IMG/VR virus record: IMGVR_UViG_3300031576_000788
Location: 1-24,883 of that record
Length of the DNA stretch: 24,883 nucleotides
Direction: 5' to 3' (one strand)
From: a virus
Shown here: positions 12,030-17,992 of the stretch, one piece after another
How positions within the stretch are numbered: the stretch's first letter is position 1
How the letters are laid out: every line of letters starts with the position of its first letter
The notes under the pieces: generated by a model
Databases searched by the model: none
The model's input: the letters and a program-made list of their open reading frames with translations, nothing else
What the model was told of the DNA's origin: nothing
Translations under genes and position numbers: made by a program

Positions 12030-12683
12030 GTGGGCGCTCTGTCTGGTCTGTCCTTCTCCGCTGTCGGGTTCTGTGGCCCGCGCTCCCTGCCGCCGGCCGG
12101 GTGTGCGTGGGTGTCTGCCGCCGCCGCCTCTGCTGTGGCGCGCGGCGCTGTCGTCGCCTCCGGCTGTGCTGTTGGCGCCGATGCCGCCGCGCTTTCCGGC
12201 GCGGGCGGCGCGGGCGGCCTGCCGCGCGTCTTCGCCGTCGGCTCGCTCGCCGGCGCGGGCTTTCCCGCGCCCGGCGTGCCGGCTGCCGTCGCGGCTGCCG
12301 CTGCCGCCAGCGCGTCCGTGCGGTGGTTGGCCGGCGGCCCGCTGTCCGTGCCCCTGCCCGCTCGTCTGGCCGGCCGCTCGCTCGCGCTCGTGCGTTGGCT
12401 GTCGCGCGCCGGCGGCGTGCTCGTGTGCGCGGCCTCGTCCCTGCCGTCGCGCGCCTTCGGTCCGGGGCCGTTCCCCTCTTGCGGCTCCGGCTCCTGGTCG
12501 TCCGTCGCGGCGGCGGTGTTGGCCGGCGTGCCGGTGGCCGTCGCGCCCTTCGGCGTCGCGCCGGCGTCCTTCCCGCTCCTGCCCGGCGGCGGCTCGTGGG
12601 CGCCTGCGGGGGTGGTGTTGGCCGGCGTGTCGCTGTGGTCGCCGGCCGGCGTGGCTCTCCGCCTGCCGGGGTTCGGGGTGTGA
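12030..12683 (+). CDS. A-depleted gene 2: SLOG/DprA-like Rossmann-fold protein
   Basis: The 217-residue product starts at GTG 12030, preceded by GGGGGTG. It has SLOG-superfamily marks in order: GFCGPRSLP (13-21, as in GxxGxRxL), GCAVGADAAAL (46-56, as in GGxxGAD), an Arg-containing helix ARLAGRSLALVRW (111-123), then VLVCAASS, and GSGSWSSVAAAVLAGVPVAV (152-171). Known SLOG proteins bind nucleotides or nucleotide-derived signals; DprA also loads RecA. Composition is limited to ten amino acids apart from D51 (GAT, one of the few A residues). Lys, Glu, Asn, Ile, Thr and Tyr are absent, which is extraordinary for a soluble domain. The longer in-frame upstream reading is rejected. Confidence 0.75.
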   Translation: MGALSGLSFSAVGFCGPRSLPPAGCAWVSAAAASAVARGAVVASGCAVGADAAALSGAGGAGGLPRVFAVGSLAGAGFPAPGVPAAVAAAAAASASVRWLAGGPLSVPLPARLAGRSLALVRWLSRAGGVLVCAASSLPSRAFGPGPFPSCGSGSWSSVAAAVLAGVPVAVAPFGVAPASFPLLPGGGSWAPAGVVLAGVSLWSPAGVALRLPGFGV

Positions 12684-12694
12684 GGAGGATATAA

Positions 12695-12973
12695 ATGTTG
12701 GGGCTCCGGGGTGTGTGGGGTGTTGGGAAAGACAAGCGCGTCCCTTGGCCGGCGGGGGGTTGCCGCTGGCCGGGGCGCGTGGCGAGCCTACCAGCGGGCT
12801 TCGCTGCGGAGCGCGCCAGAATCGCCCGGCGAACAAAGCCGCCGGGCGGGCGCGCCCGCAGACTGCCCGCTTTGGCCGTGTGGAAAGAGGACGCGCGCGG
12901 AAAAGCAAAAGCCGCGCGCGGAGTTAGCAGCAAAAGCAAAAGCAAAATCAAAAGCGAAAGGGGATTGAAATGA
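12695..12973 (+). CDS. Small very basic protein, unknown function
   Basis: The 92-residue product's ATG follows GGAGG by six bases, directly after the SLOG stop. It is rich in Arg, Gly and Pro (about residues 20-60). It ends in a Lys/Ser tail (SSKSKSKIKSERGLK), suggesting nucleic-acid binding or disorder. A residues return abruptly in this gene. The stop overlaps the next start (ATGA). No family is recognised. Confidence 0.55.
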   Translation: MLGLRGVWGVGKDKRVPWPAGGCRWPGRVASLPAGFAAERARIARRTKPPGGRARRLPALAVWKEDARGKAKAARGVSSKSKSKIKSERGLK

Positions 12974-13110
12974 CTAGCGAACAGAGGAAAGAGATCGCCT
13001 ACAGGCGATGGAACGAAGCCGGCCAGGTGGGCGAGCCGGAAGACTACGCGCCGCGCTGCGTGCACGGCGCGCCGTGGGAGTGCGAGGAGTGCCAGGAGGA
13101 GGAGAAATGA
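12970..13110 (+). CDS. Tiny Cys/His protein, possible zinc ribbon
   Basis: The 46-residue product has C30, H32, C38 and C41 (CVHGAPWECEEC), which could bind one zinc ion, followed by an acidic tail. The start overlaps the previous stop and the stop overlaps the next start (ATGA at both ends), so translation is coupled. Such small zinc proteins are common in phage early operons; the function is unknown. Confidence 0.6.
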   Translation: MTSEQRKEIAYRRWNEAGQVGEPEDYAPRCVHGAPWECEECQEEEK

Positions 13111-13391
13111 TACCGCTCTCGTATGTGTGGGATCGTGCTCGTGATCATCGCGCCGTTGTGTTCGGGTGGAGGCCGAGTATCCGCGCCGATTGCGTCGCCG
13201 TCGCCATGTTCGAGGCGATGGCGCAGGCGCAGGCATTCGCCCGCGCCGTGAGCCGGGCCGCCATCATTCGCCGCTGCTGGTTGTCGGGCTTGTGGCTTGT
13301 TTCCGTGCCCGTGCCGCGTGTTAGGTGGTTGCCGCTCGTGGACTTCGGCGCGCCGTCCGATTTCCGTATCACGCTCGCCGGAGCGTGCTAA
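13107..13391 (+). CDS. Small protein of unknown function
   Basis: The 94-residue product starts at ATG 13107, overlapping the preceding stop, with GGAGGAG just upstream. The N-terminal half has an Ala-rich helix (AVAMFEAMAQAQAFARAVSRAAIIRR, about 32-57). The C-terminal half is strand-like (LVSVPVPRVRWLPLVDFG). No family is recognised. Confidence 0.6.
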   Translation: MIPLSYVWDRARDHRAVVFGWRPSIRADCVAVAMFEAMAQAQAFARAVSRAAIIRRCWLSGLWLVSVPVPRVRWLPLVDFGAPSDFRITLAGAC

Positions 13392-13420
13392 CCCTGCATC
13401 CGTGAAAGGAACCTGTAGCC

Positions 13421-13741
13421 ATGTACAAGCAGATTCGCCGCCGAGACCGCATCACCCCCGCCGACGACGCGCGCGCCAACGCCGTCATCGACGCCGCTGT
13501 GGAACAGTATCAGTTATCGCTGCTCTTTGGTGGTAAGCCCGCCAAAGTAGTCCCCCCGGCGATGACCGACATTCACTATGCCAAGATCATCAGCGAGGCG
13601 AGGATGAGCAACTATGTACCCTTTATTCGCCTTCGGGGTAAATGGCTGATGCGCGCCGGGTTTGAAAGTGGCAACCAAATCAGCATCGAAATCGGCGAAC
13701 CCGGAACGCTCATTATCCGCAAGGTCGAAGCCGGCGCGTAG
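13421..13741 (+). CDS. SymE-like domain protein
   Basis: In the 106-residue product, residues 65-103 (YVPFIRLRGKWLMRAGFESGNQISIEIGEPGTLIIRKV) match the pattern of SymE toxins: P-x-I-R-L-x-G-x-W-L, then AGF, a charged strand and a hydrophobic final strand. SymE is an AbrB-fold-derived RNA-cleaving toxin of E. coli normally controlled by antisense RNA. The N-terminal 64 residues are extra. The ATG has GAAAGGA upstream. In a phage operon this may be a toxin, a regulator or an RNA-binding relative; activity is not implied by the match. Confidence 0.65.
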   Translation: MYKQIRRRDRITPADDARANAVIDAAVEQYQLSLLFGGKPAKVVPPAMTDIHYAKIISEARMSNYVPFIRLRGKWLMRAGFESGNQISIEIGEPGTLIIRKVEAGA

Positions 13742-13753
13742 CCGGCACAAAGC

Positions 13754-13785
13754 GCCCGGCCTACGGATGAGGCCGTAGGCCGGGC
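13754..13785 (+). other. Intergenic hairpin
   Basis: A perfect 13-bp stem (13754-13766 with 13773-13785) with a six-base loop lies between the SymE-like gene and the next ribosome site, without a T tract. It could be an RNA-processing or stabilising element. Confidence 0.6.
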
Positions 13786-13807
13786 AGGACACCAAGGAGG
13801 AAACCCA

Positions 13808-14068
13808 ATGTCCGCCCAGATTGTAGCAGATTCTCTCATACTCGTCGCCGTTGACCCGCAACAGTTGCACGCCCAGGCACGCGCGCTGCACCACCAGGCG
13901 CGCCAGCTCGAGCGCACCGCCACACAAATCGAGCTTGCCGCCGAGTACGCGCGCATCGCGCAGAGCTTCGAGCTGTGGCAAGAGCAGCATAGCGACGACT
14001 TCGCACCATTCGACGAGTTCCCGGAGTTCAGGCGGATGTGCGACCTCGAAAGCGAGTTGGGGATATGA
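13808..14068 (+). CDS. Coiled-coil-like small protein
   Basis: The 86-residue product has a continuous helix-prone, heptad-like stretch (about 17-58: QQLHAQARALHHQARQLERT...) and an acidic C-terminus. AGGAGG precedes the ATG by seven bases. The stop overlaps the next start (ATGA). Function is unknown. Confidence 0.65.
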   Translation: MSAQIVADSLILVAVDPQQLHAQARALHHQARQLERTATQIELAAEYARIAQSFELWQEQHSDDFAPFDEFPEFRRMCDLESELGI

Positions 14069-14328
14069 CCCGCCGCGATCCCGTCACCAATGACCGCTTC
14101 GAAATGCTCGCCGAGCAGTGGCGCGGACGCTACGACGTGCACTACTTCCGCGACCAGGACCACGCGCAAGCGTGGATCGCCGCCACCCACAACCCGCGCA
14201 TGATCGAGCCGCCCGCCGCGCGCGGGCGACTGAGATGGATCATCGACCACCAGGCCGAGGACGTGCCCGAGCCGACGCCGGAGCCTGACATCATCTACAT
14301 GCACCGCCTGGAGTACGATCCCGTCTAG
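14065..14328 (+). CDS. Small protein of unknown function
   Basis: The 87-residue product starts at ATG 14065, overlapping the preceding TGA. It is a mixed sequence with DRFEMLAEQWRGRYDVHYFRDQDHAQAWIA (10-39) and an acidic, Pro-rich part (EDVPEPTPEPD). No family is recognised; it is co-translated with the coiled-coil gene. Confidence 0.6.
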   Translation: MTRRDPVTNDRFEMLAEQWRGRYDVHYFRDQDHAQAWIAATHNPRMIEPPAARGRLRWIIDHQAEDVPEPTPEPDIIYMHRLEYDPV

Positions 14329-14333
14329 CCGCA

Positions 14334-14357
14334 GGCCCGGCGCCCCCGCGCCGGGCC
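14334..14357 (+). other. Intergenic hairpin
   Basis: A perfect 10-bp stem (14334-14343 with 14348-14357) with a CCCC loop lies just upstream of the GAAAGGAG site for the gene at 14382. Confidence 0.6.
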
Positions 14358-14381
14358 ATCACACCGAAAGGAGCCTAAGCC

Positions 14382-14759
14382 ATGCCTACCGCGTTCGACG
14401 TTTACGAGTTCTACCTGCGCGCCGAAGACCTCCACGGCCGCACCATCGCCGCCACCGTCGCCGGCGTCGTCGTCAAAGAGCTTTGGGATCCCCGCATCAA
14501 GCGCAACGTGCCGCACCTGGTGCTGAGCTTCGTCGGCAAGAAAAAGCGGCTGCCGCTCAACAAGACGCAGGCCGCCGCCATGATCGCCACCGCCGGCACC
14601 GACGATTACAGCAAGTGGATCGGCGTCGCGGTCCTGCTCACGCCGACCGTCGCCAACAACAAGCAGAACACGATCGCCATCACCCCCGCCCCGGCCAGCG
14701 CCGGCGACGGCGAGGTCAGCGAGCCGCCCGAATCCGCCCCATCCGAGCAATCCGCGTAA
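14382..14759 (+). CDS. Conserved-looking phage protein, unknown function
   Basis: In the 125-residue product, residues 1-100 look like a small folded domain: DVYEFYLRAEDLHGRTIAATVAGVVVKELW, then PHLVLSFVGKKKRLPLNKTQAAAMIATAGTDDYSKWIG. The pairing of a strand-rich core with a Lys-rich loop and LNKTQA helix resembles a family seen in phage recombination/replication operons, whose role I cannot name. An acidic low-complexity tail follows. It is the last gene of the operon. Confidence 0.65.
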   Translation: MPTAFDVYEFYLRAEDLHGRTIAATVAGVVVKELWDPRIKRNVPHLVLSFVGKKKRLPLNKTQAAAMIATAGTDDYSKWIGVAVLLTPTVANNKQNTIAITPAPASAGDGEVSEPPESAPSEQSA

Positions 14760-14774
14760 AGCAAAGCACGCGAA

Positions 14775-14802
14775 ACGCGCCGGCGCCCCCACGCCGGCGC
14801 GT
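14775..14802 (+). terminator. Possible terminator hairpin of the plus-strand operon
   Basis: An 11-bp perfect stem (ACGCGCCGGCG and complement) with a six-base loop, 16 bases after the last stop. There is no T tract, so termination is uncertain. Confidence 0.4.
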
Positions 14803-14882
14803 CCCCGGCAAACGCCAAAAGCATCTGGGGCGCGGCGGCGTTCGTGTCCGGCAGGCCAAGCCCTTCTTGACGAGCGGCAGCT

Positions 14883-14933
14883 GCGCCGGGGGCGTCGGGC
14901 GAAACGACAGCAGCCGCCCGTCGCCCCCGGCGC
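14883..14933. repeat. 18-pair inverted repeat
   Basis: A 12-bp outer stem (14883-14894 with 14922-14933), a T/T mismatch, a 6-bp inner stem (14896-14901 with 14915-14920) and a 13-base loop. Confidence 0.75.
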
Positions 14934-15096
14934 GGAACCGGCGCGCCACATCTGTAAGGCCGGCGTGTCTCTCGCAACAGAACCAACAGCGCCATTCCCA
15001 CCAGCCAGCGCCATACCCGGCCGGCGCACCAACGTTTGGTTTTTGAAAGCTTGGATTTTTAGGTTGGTTTGCAGCGGCGATCCTTTGCAAAAGTTC

Positions 15097-15210
15097 GCTC
15101 GTCTCACCGCGACCGGCGGGGGCGCGGCGCGCAGCGGCGGCCCAGGTCGAGGACTCCCCGCCGCCGACCCGCGCCGCACCGCCCCCGCCTGCCTCTTTTC
15201 GCGGTCGAGC
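15097..15210. repeat. Large nested inverted repeat
   Basis: Stems from inside out: GCGGCGG/CCGCCGC (15134-15140, 15158-15164), 8 bp (15124-15131, 15170-15177), 9 bp (15115-15123, 15181-15189), ACCGCGA/TCGCGGT (15106-15112, 15199-15205) and GCTCG/CGAGC (15097-15101, 15206-15210). Extra bases lie mostly on the 3' side, including ACC and CGACC, recalling the ACCC bulges of IR1 and IR2. Confidence 0.65.
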
Positions 15211-15252
15211 ACTCTCTTCGAAGCGAACCCTCGATCCCGGCCGGCGCCACAC

Positions 15253-15528
15253 CTACAGCAGGCGCTTGTGTAGTCTGGCGCCGGGTGTGGGCAGTTGAAG
15301 CTTGAGCACGCTCAGCTCGGGGTTAGGCATGTGAAAGTGCGTGTGCACCTCGACGATCGGCGCGCCCGGCGTGGAGTTGTCGATCGTGATCCTGATGTCC
15401 GCCGACGGCAGTTCGGGATGCCGCTCGAACACCGGCGCCAGATAGTCCGACGCAAACACCGTCAGCAGGTCCGACAGCGTCCGCGTGTCCTGCGCGATCT
15501 GTTGTAAGATCCCTGCCTGGTCAAGCAT
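15253..15528 (-). CDS. Small protein of unknown function
   Basis: The 91-residue product starts at ATG 15528, overlapping the previous stop by eight bases, so it is coupled. It has an N-terminal helix (MLDQAGILQQIAQDTRTLSDLL) and strand-like ADIRITIDNS. IVEVHTHFHM (about 58-67) has three His that could bind metal. It is the last gene of the leftward structural operon. Function is unassigned. Confidence 0.65.
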   Translation of the reverse strand: MLDQAGILQQIAQDTRTLSDLLTVFASDYLAPVFERHPELPSADIRITIDNSTPGAPIVEVHTHFHMPNPELSVLKLQLPTPGARLHKRLL

Positions 15529-15754
15529 GCTTCTTCCTCGTGCCCCACCCCGGCGGCAACTCGCCTTCGGCGCGATAGCCGGCCTTGCGCAGCGCTTCCC
15601 GCAGCCGCTTCCCCGGCCCGAACACCGCCGCCCGAAACTCATCCCGCGCATACATCGCCGTCAGGAAGCGCCCCACCATCTCCAACACCACATCCGACAG
15701 GTCCGCCACCGCCAGCAAGTCCTCGTACTCCGGCTGATCGACTATCCTCGGCAC
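15521..15754 (-). CDS. Small protein of unknown function
   Basis: The 77-residue product starts at GTG 15754 with AGGAGGTG seven bases upstream. It has an acidic N-terminal part (PEYEDLLAVADLSDVVLEMVGRFL) and a basic C-terminus (KRLREALRKAGYRAEGELPPGWGTRKK). The upstream junction is an ACGGAT tandem repeat. No family is recognised. Confidence 0.65.
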   Translation of the reverse strand: MPRIVDQPEYEDLLAVADLSDVVLEMVGRFLTAMYARDEFRAAVFGPGKRLREALRKAGYRAEGELPPGWGTRKKHA

Positions 15755-15761
15755 GCCACAC

Positions 15762-15795
15762 CTCCTATCCGTGTCATCCGTGTTATCCGTGGTTT
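15762..15795 (-). repeat. ACGGAT tandem repeat upstream of a start
   Basis: Three degenerate ACACGGAT units (ACCACGGATAACACGGATG on the minus strand) run into the ribosome site of the gene at 15754. Confidence 0.75.
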
Positions 15796-16000
15796 AGAAC
15801 ACCGCATACACAATCGCGCCCGTCAGAACCGCCGTATCCGCCGGATCCTCGAACGCCACCGCCACGCGCGCCCCCGCCACCAGCAGAGCACTCGAAATGT
15901 TCCGGCTGCATGGCACATCCTGCGCAAAGCCAAATCCGCCTTTGAGCGACAGCGTCGCCGTATACGCACCACTGTCGAAACTCTCGATCACCGCAAACAT
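15794..16000 (-). CDS. Small protein, possible OB-fold tail or baseplate component
   Basis: The 68-residue product starts at ATG 16000, with AGAGGT upstream and three bases after the stop of the large tail gene; a longer in-frame reading would overlap that gene. It is strand-rich throughout (FAVIESFDSGAYTATLSL, SALLVAGARVAVAFEDPADTAVLTGAIVYAVF), in the style of short gpV/gp5-type OB domains found beside tail-hub genes. The role is inferred from position and strand pattern. Confidence 0.6.
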   Translation of the reverse strand: MFAVIESFDSGAYTATLSLKGGFGFAQDVPCSRNISSALLVAGARVAVAFEDPADTAVLTGAIVYAVF

Positions 16001-16002
16001 CG

Positions 16003-17934
16003 TCACGTCGTACCTCTTAACGTCAGTGTTTGCTTCAGTCCGTGAGGCCTCCGGTATTCTTCCGCCATCCCCACCACCCGCCACTTCTCCCCGTCCACCG
16101 TCACCACATCCCCCCGCTCCACGCCAAAATGCGGCAGTGTCGTGATCTTCCCGCTCCTGCGCTTTTCCTTCTGTACGATCAGCTCCGCCGTCGCCCGCGC
16201 CTGCACCAGCGCCAGCGTCGTCAAATGCCGATCCCGGATGTGCAGCGGCCGGGCGAAACTCGCCGGCGCGTACGCAAACGCCTCAGCCAGGTCCGTCCCC
16301 GTCCCGTATACGAAAATCTGATTGGCCGCCGCCGCATAGCCCTCCCGCGTCTCGATCACCCCGCCATGATTTGCAAAATCGTACGTCGACGCCGGCGAAG
16401 CGACCGCCACCACCGCCTGCAGCGTCCCCCCATCCATCTCCACCACGAACGGATAGTAATCCTGCAGCCGCGCCAACACCTGGTTGCCGCGCGTGCCCGG
16501 CGTCACCGTGAACGCCGTCAGCGTGTTCGACCAGGCGCTCGCCGAATCCACACTCACCGCATGAATGTCGCACCACGCCGCCAGGCGCTCGAGCAGCGAG
16601 CGCAGCGTCCCCGTCCAGGCCAGCGTGTACTCGCACACCCAGCGCGCCATGCGCCCGATCGCCGTTTCCGCCTTCACCGTGATCCGCGCCCCGTCGATGT
16701 CCACAGAAATGATCGCAAACTGATGCAACTCCACCCGCTCCGCGCCGATCACGCTCACCGCCCCCCGCGCCACATCGATCCGCCCCCCCTCCACCAGCAG
16801 CGCCGAGCTTGCCAGACTCCCGTCAGAATCGTGCAAGGTGACGGTGATTCGCTCGTCCGAGAAATCGTAGCGCACCACACTCAATCCGCTCAATTCTCCC
16901 GATCCGCTGTTCTCCGCCCGCCACACCTCGGCCGGCTTGATCAGATAAATGTACTTCCCGTGCTCCAGCAGCCGCACCCGCGCGAACTGCAGCGCCCGGA
17001 TCTCCGTCGCCACATACTGCGAGAAAAACAAGCCATCATCCGAGCGCGCCAGGTACACCACATTCCCCGTGTCATGGTAGGCCTGATTCCAGGTCAGCCA
17101 GTAGTAGCCGTTGATTTTGGTTTGCGAGAGTTGAACCAGCGTGCGATTCGACGCATCGTAGATCGTCACGTTCAGCGCACTGTGCGTCTGCGTGTCCGCC
17201 GCCACCCACGCGCTCGCCGTCGCGTGCAGCAGCTTGATCGGCCGCGCCAGCAGGCTCGCCGACTCGCGCACCTGCAGCAGCGCCACCGTGTAATCGTCGC
17301 TGTCCGCCCGATACACGCCCGCCACCGAATCCGGCTCGTTGATGTCCGCGCCCGGATAATCGCCGATGCTCGCCCACGTGTTGGTCGACTCGTTGTAGCG
17401 CCACAGCAGCAGGTGATAGGTCTCCGGCGTCCCGTCCTCGTCGTAGGCGATCGCCACCCCGCCCCGCTGCGCGACCGCGCTCGAAATCCCGCCGAGCGCC
17501 GTCGACGTGCTGGTGATCGCGCCGGCGTAGGCCGCCGTGTCCGTGCTCCCCGACCACGTCGCCCCGTCGTCATCCGAATAGCGCCAATTCACATTGTTGC
17601 TCGCCAGCCAGGCCACCACCACGCGCCCGACCGCCCGAAAGATCACGATCCGCGTCGACGAACCCACCCCGCTGACCAACGCCTGCCACTGCGTCCAATT
17701 CGACACCGTGTCCGGCTCCGTGATGCGCATGAAGCGGAGGGTGCCCGCGTCGTTGCACACCCGAATGATCGCCGTGCCCGTGCTCACCGCGTCCCCGTCC
17801 CGCGTCACCGGCGCAATCCGCACCGCGTGCGCCGCGAACGCCGGCCAGTTGTTACTCTTCAGCGTCGCCGTGACACTGGGCTTAATCGCGCTCTGCTGCT
17901 GCGCCGTCGTCAGCGTGCTCGTCAACGTCTTCAC
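16003..17934 (-). CDS. Large tail/baseplate protein (propeller-like N-half, hub-like C-half)
   Basis: In the 643-residue product, residues about 60-330 contain Asp-box-like pieces (WRYSDDDGATWSGS near 121-134, VYLARSDDGLFFSQY near 290-304) typical of beta-propeller/sialidase-like tail proteins. The C-terminal half reads like a tail-hub protein: AWTGTLRSLLERLAAWCDIHAV, repeated strands, then HFGVERGDVVTVDGEKWRVVGM. It probably acts at the tail tip in host attachment or injection. The start is a GTG inside a 14-base tandem repeat with no clear ribosome site. ENSGSGELSG (about 343-352) comes from a dispersed repeat. Confidence 0.75.
   Translation of the reverse strand: MKTLTSTLTTAQQQSAIKPSVTATLKSNNWPAFAAHAVRIAPVTRDGDAVSTGTAIIRVCNDAGTLRFMRITEPDTVSNWTQWQALVSGVGSSTRIVIFRAVGRVVVAWLASNNVNWRYSDDDGATWSGSTDTAAYAGAITSTSTALGGISSAVAQRGGVAIAYDEDGTPETYHLLLWRYNESTNTWASIGDYPGADINEPDSVAGVYRADSDDYTVALLQVRESASLLARPIKLLHATASAWVAADTQTHSALNVTIYDASNRTLVQLSQTKINGYYWLTWNQAYHDTGNVVYLARSDDGLFFSQYVATEIRALQFARVRLLEHGKYIYLIKPAEVWRAENSGSGELSGLSVVRYDFSDERITVTLHDSDGSLASSALLVEGGRIDVARGAVSVIGAERVELHQFAIISVDIDGARITVKAETAIGRMARWVCEYTLAWTGTLRSLLERLAAWCDIHAVSVDSASAWSNTLTAFTVTPGTRGNQVLARLQDYYPFVVEMDGGTLQAVVAVASPASTYDFANHGGVIETREGYAAAANQIFVYGTGTDLAEAFAYAPASFARPLHIRDRHLTTLALVQARATAELIVQKEKRRSGKITTLPHFGVERGDVVTVDGEKWRVVGMAEEYRRPHGLKQTLTLRGTT
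16891..16912 (-). repeat. Dispersed GGATCGGG-type repeat, in tail gene
   Basis: An in-frame copy read as NSGSGEL between the propeller-like and hub-like halves, a likely domain linker. Confidence 0.7.
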
Positions 17935-17935
17935 T

Positions 17936-17992
17936 GTTCACTGATCACTGATGACTGATCACTGATGACTGATCACTGATGACTGATCACTG
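17936..17992. repeat. 14-base tandem repeat (ACTGATCACTGATG)
   Basis: About four units of a TGATCA-containing 14-mer fill the gap between two genes. They overlap the end of the gene stopping at 17987 and abut the GTG start at 17934. Confidence 0.95.

Larger units (their letters stand above)
11432..12682 (+). other. Adenine-depleted tract on the coding strand
   Basis: In 1,251 bases only five A residues are found by reading: 11590, 11871, 12005, 12181 and 12309. It covers about 130 bases upstream of a candidate promoter, a leader, two genes and the spacer between them. Depletion ends at the A of the TGA at 12683. Neighbouring phage genes use A normally. Confidence 0.95.
14760..15252. other. 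Structured gene-free stretch between convergent operons
   Basis: No gene is supported here. It holds an 11-bp hairpin (14775-14802), an 18-pair hairpin (14883-14933: 12 pairs, one mismatch, 6 pairs), an A/T-richer island near 15028-15068 and a larger nested hairpin (15097-15210). Some of this may end transcription from both sides. Confidence 0.6.

Noticed and set aside
11432-12682. Diversity-generating retroelement variable region
   Set aside because: A-specific mutagenesis would fit loss of A, but no reverse transcriptase or near-identical template repeat is visible in this window. The tract is far longer than a usual variable region and includes a promoter. It is kept only as a mechanism to test elsewhere in the genome.
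11410-13236. 608-codon open frame on the minus strand
   Set aside because: It is long only because the opposite strand lacks A, so the minus strand lacks T and hence any stop codons. The product is Arg/Ala/Pro/Gln low-complexity sequence with no domain.
16030-17958. 642-codon plus-strand open frame
   Set aside because: Antisense shadow of the large tail gene, Arg/His-rich with no recognisable motif.
17936-17992. CRISPR array
   Set aside because: Units are contiguous 14-mers without spacers. No array with repeat-spacer regularity was found anywhere in the window.
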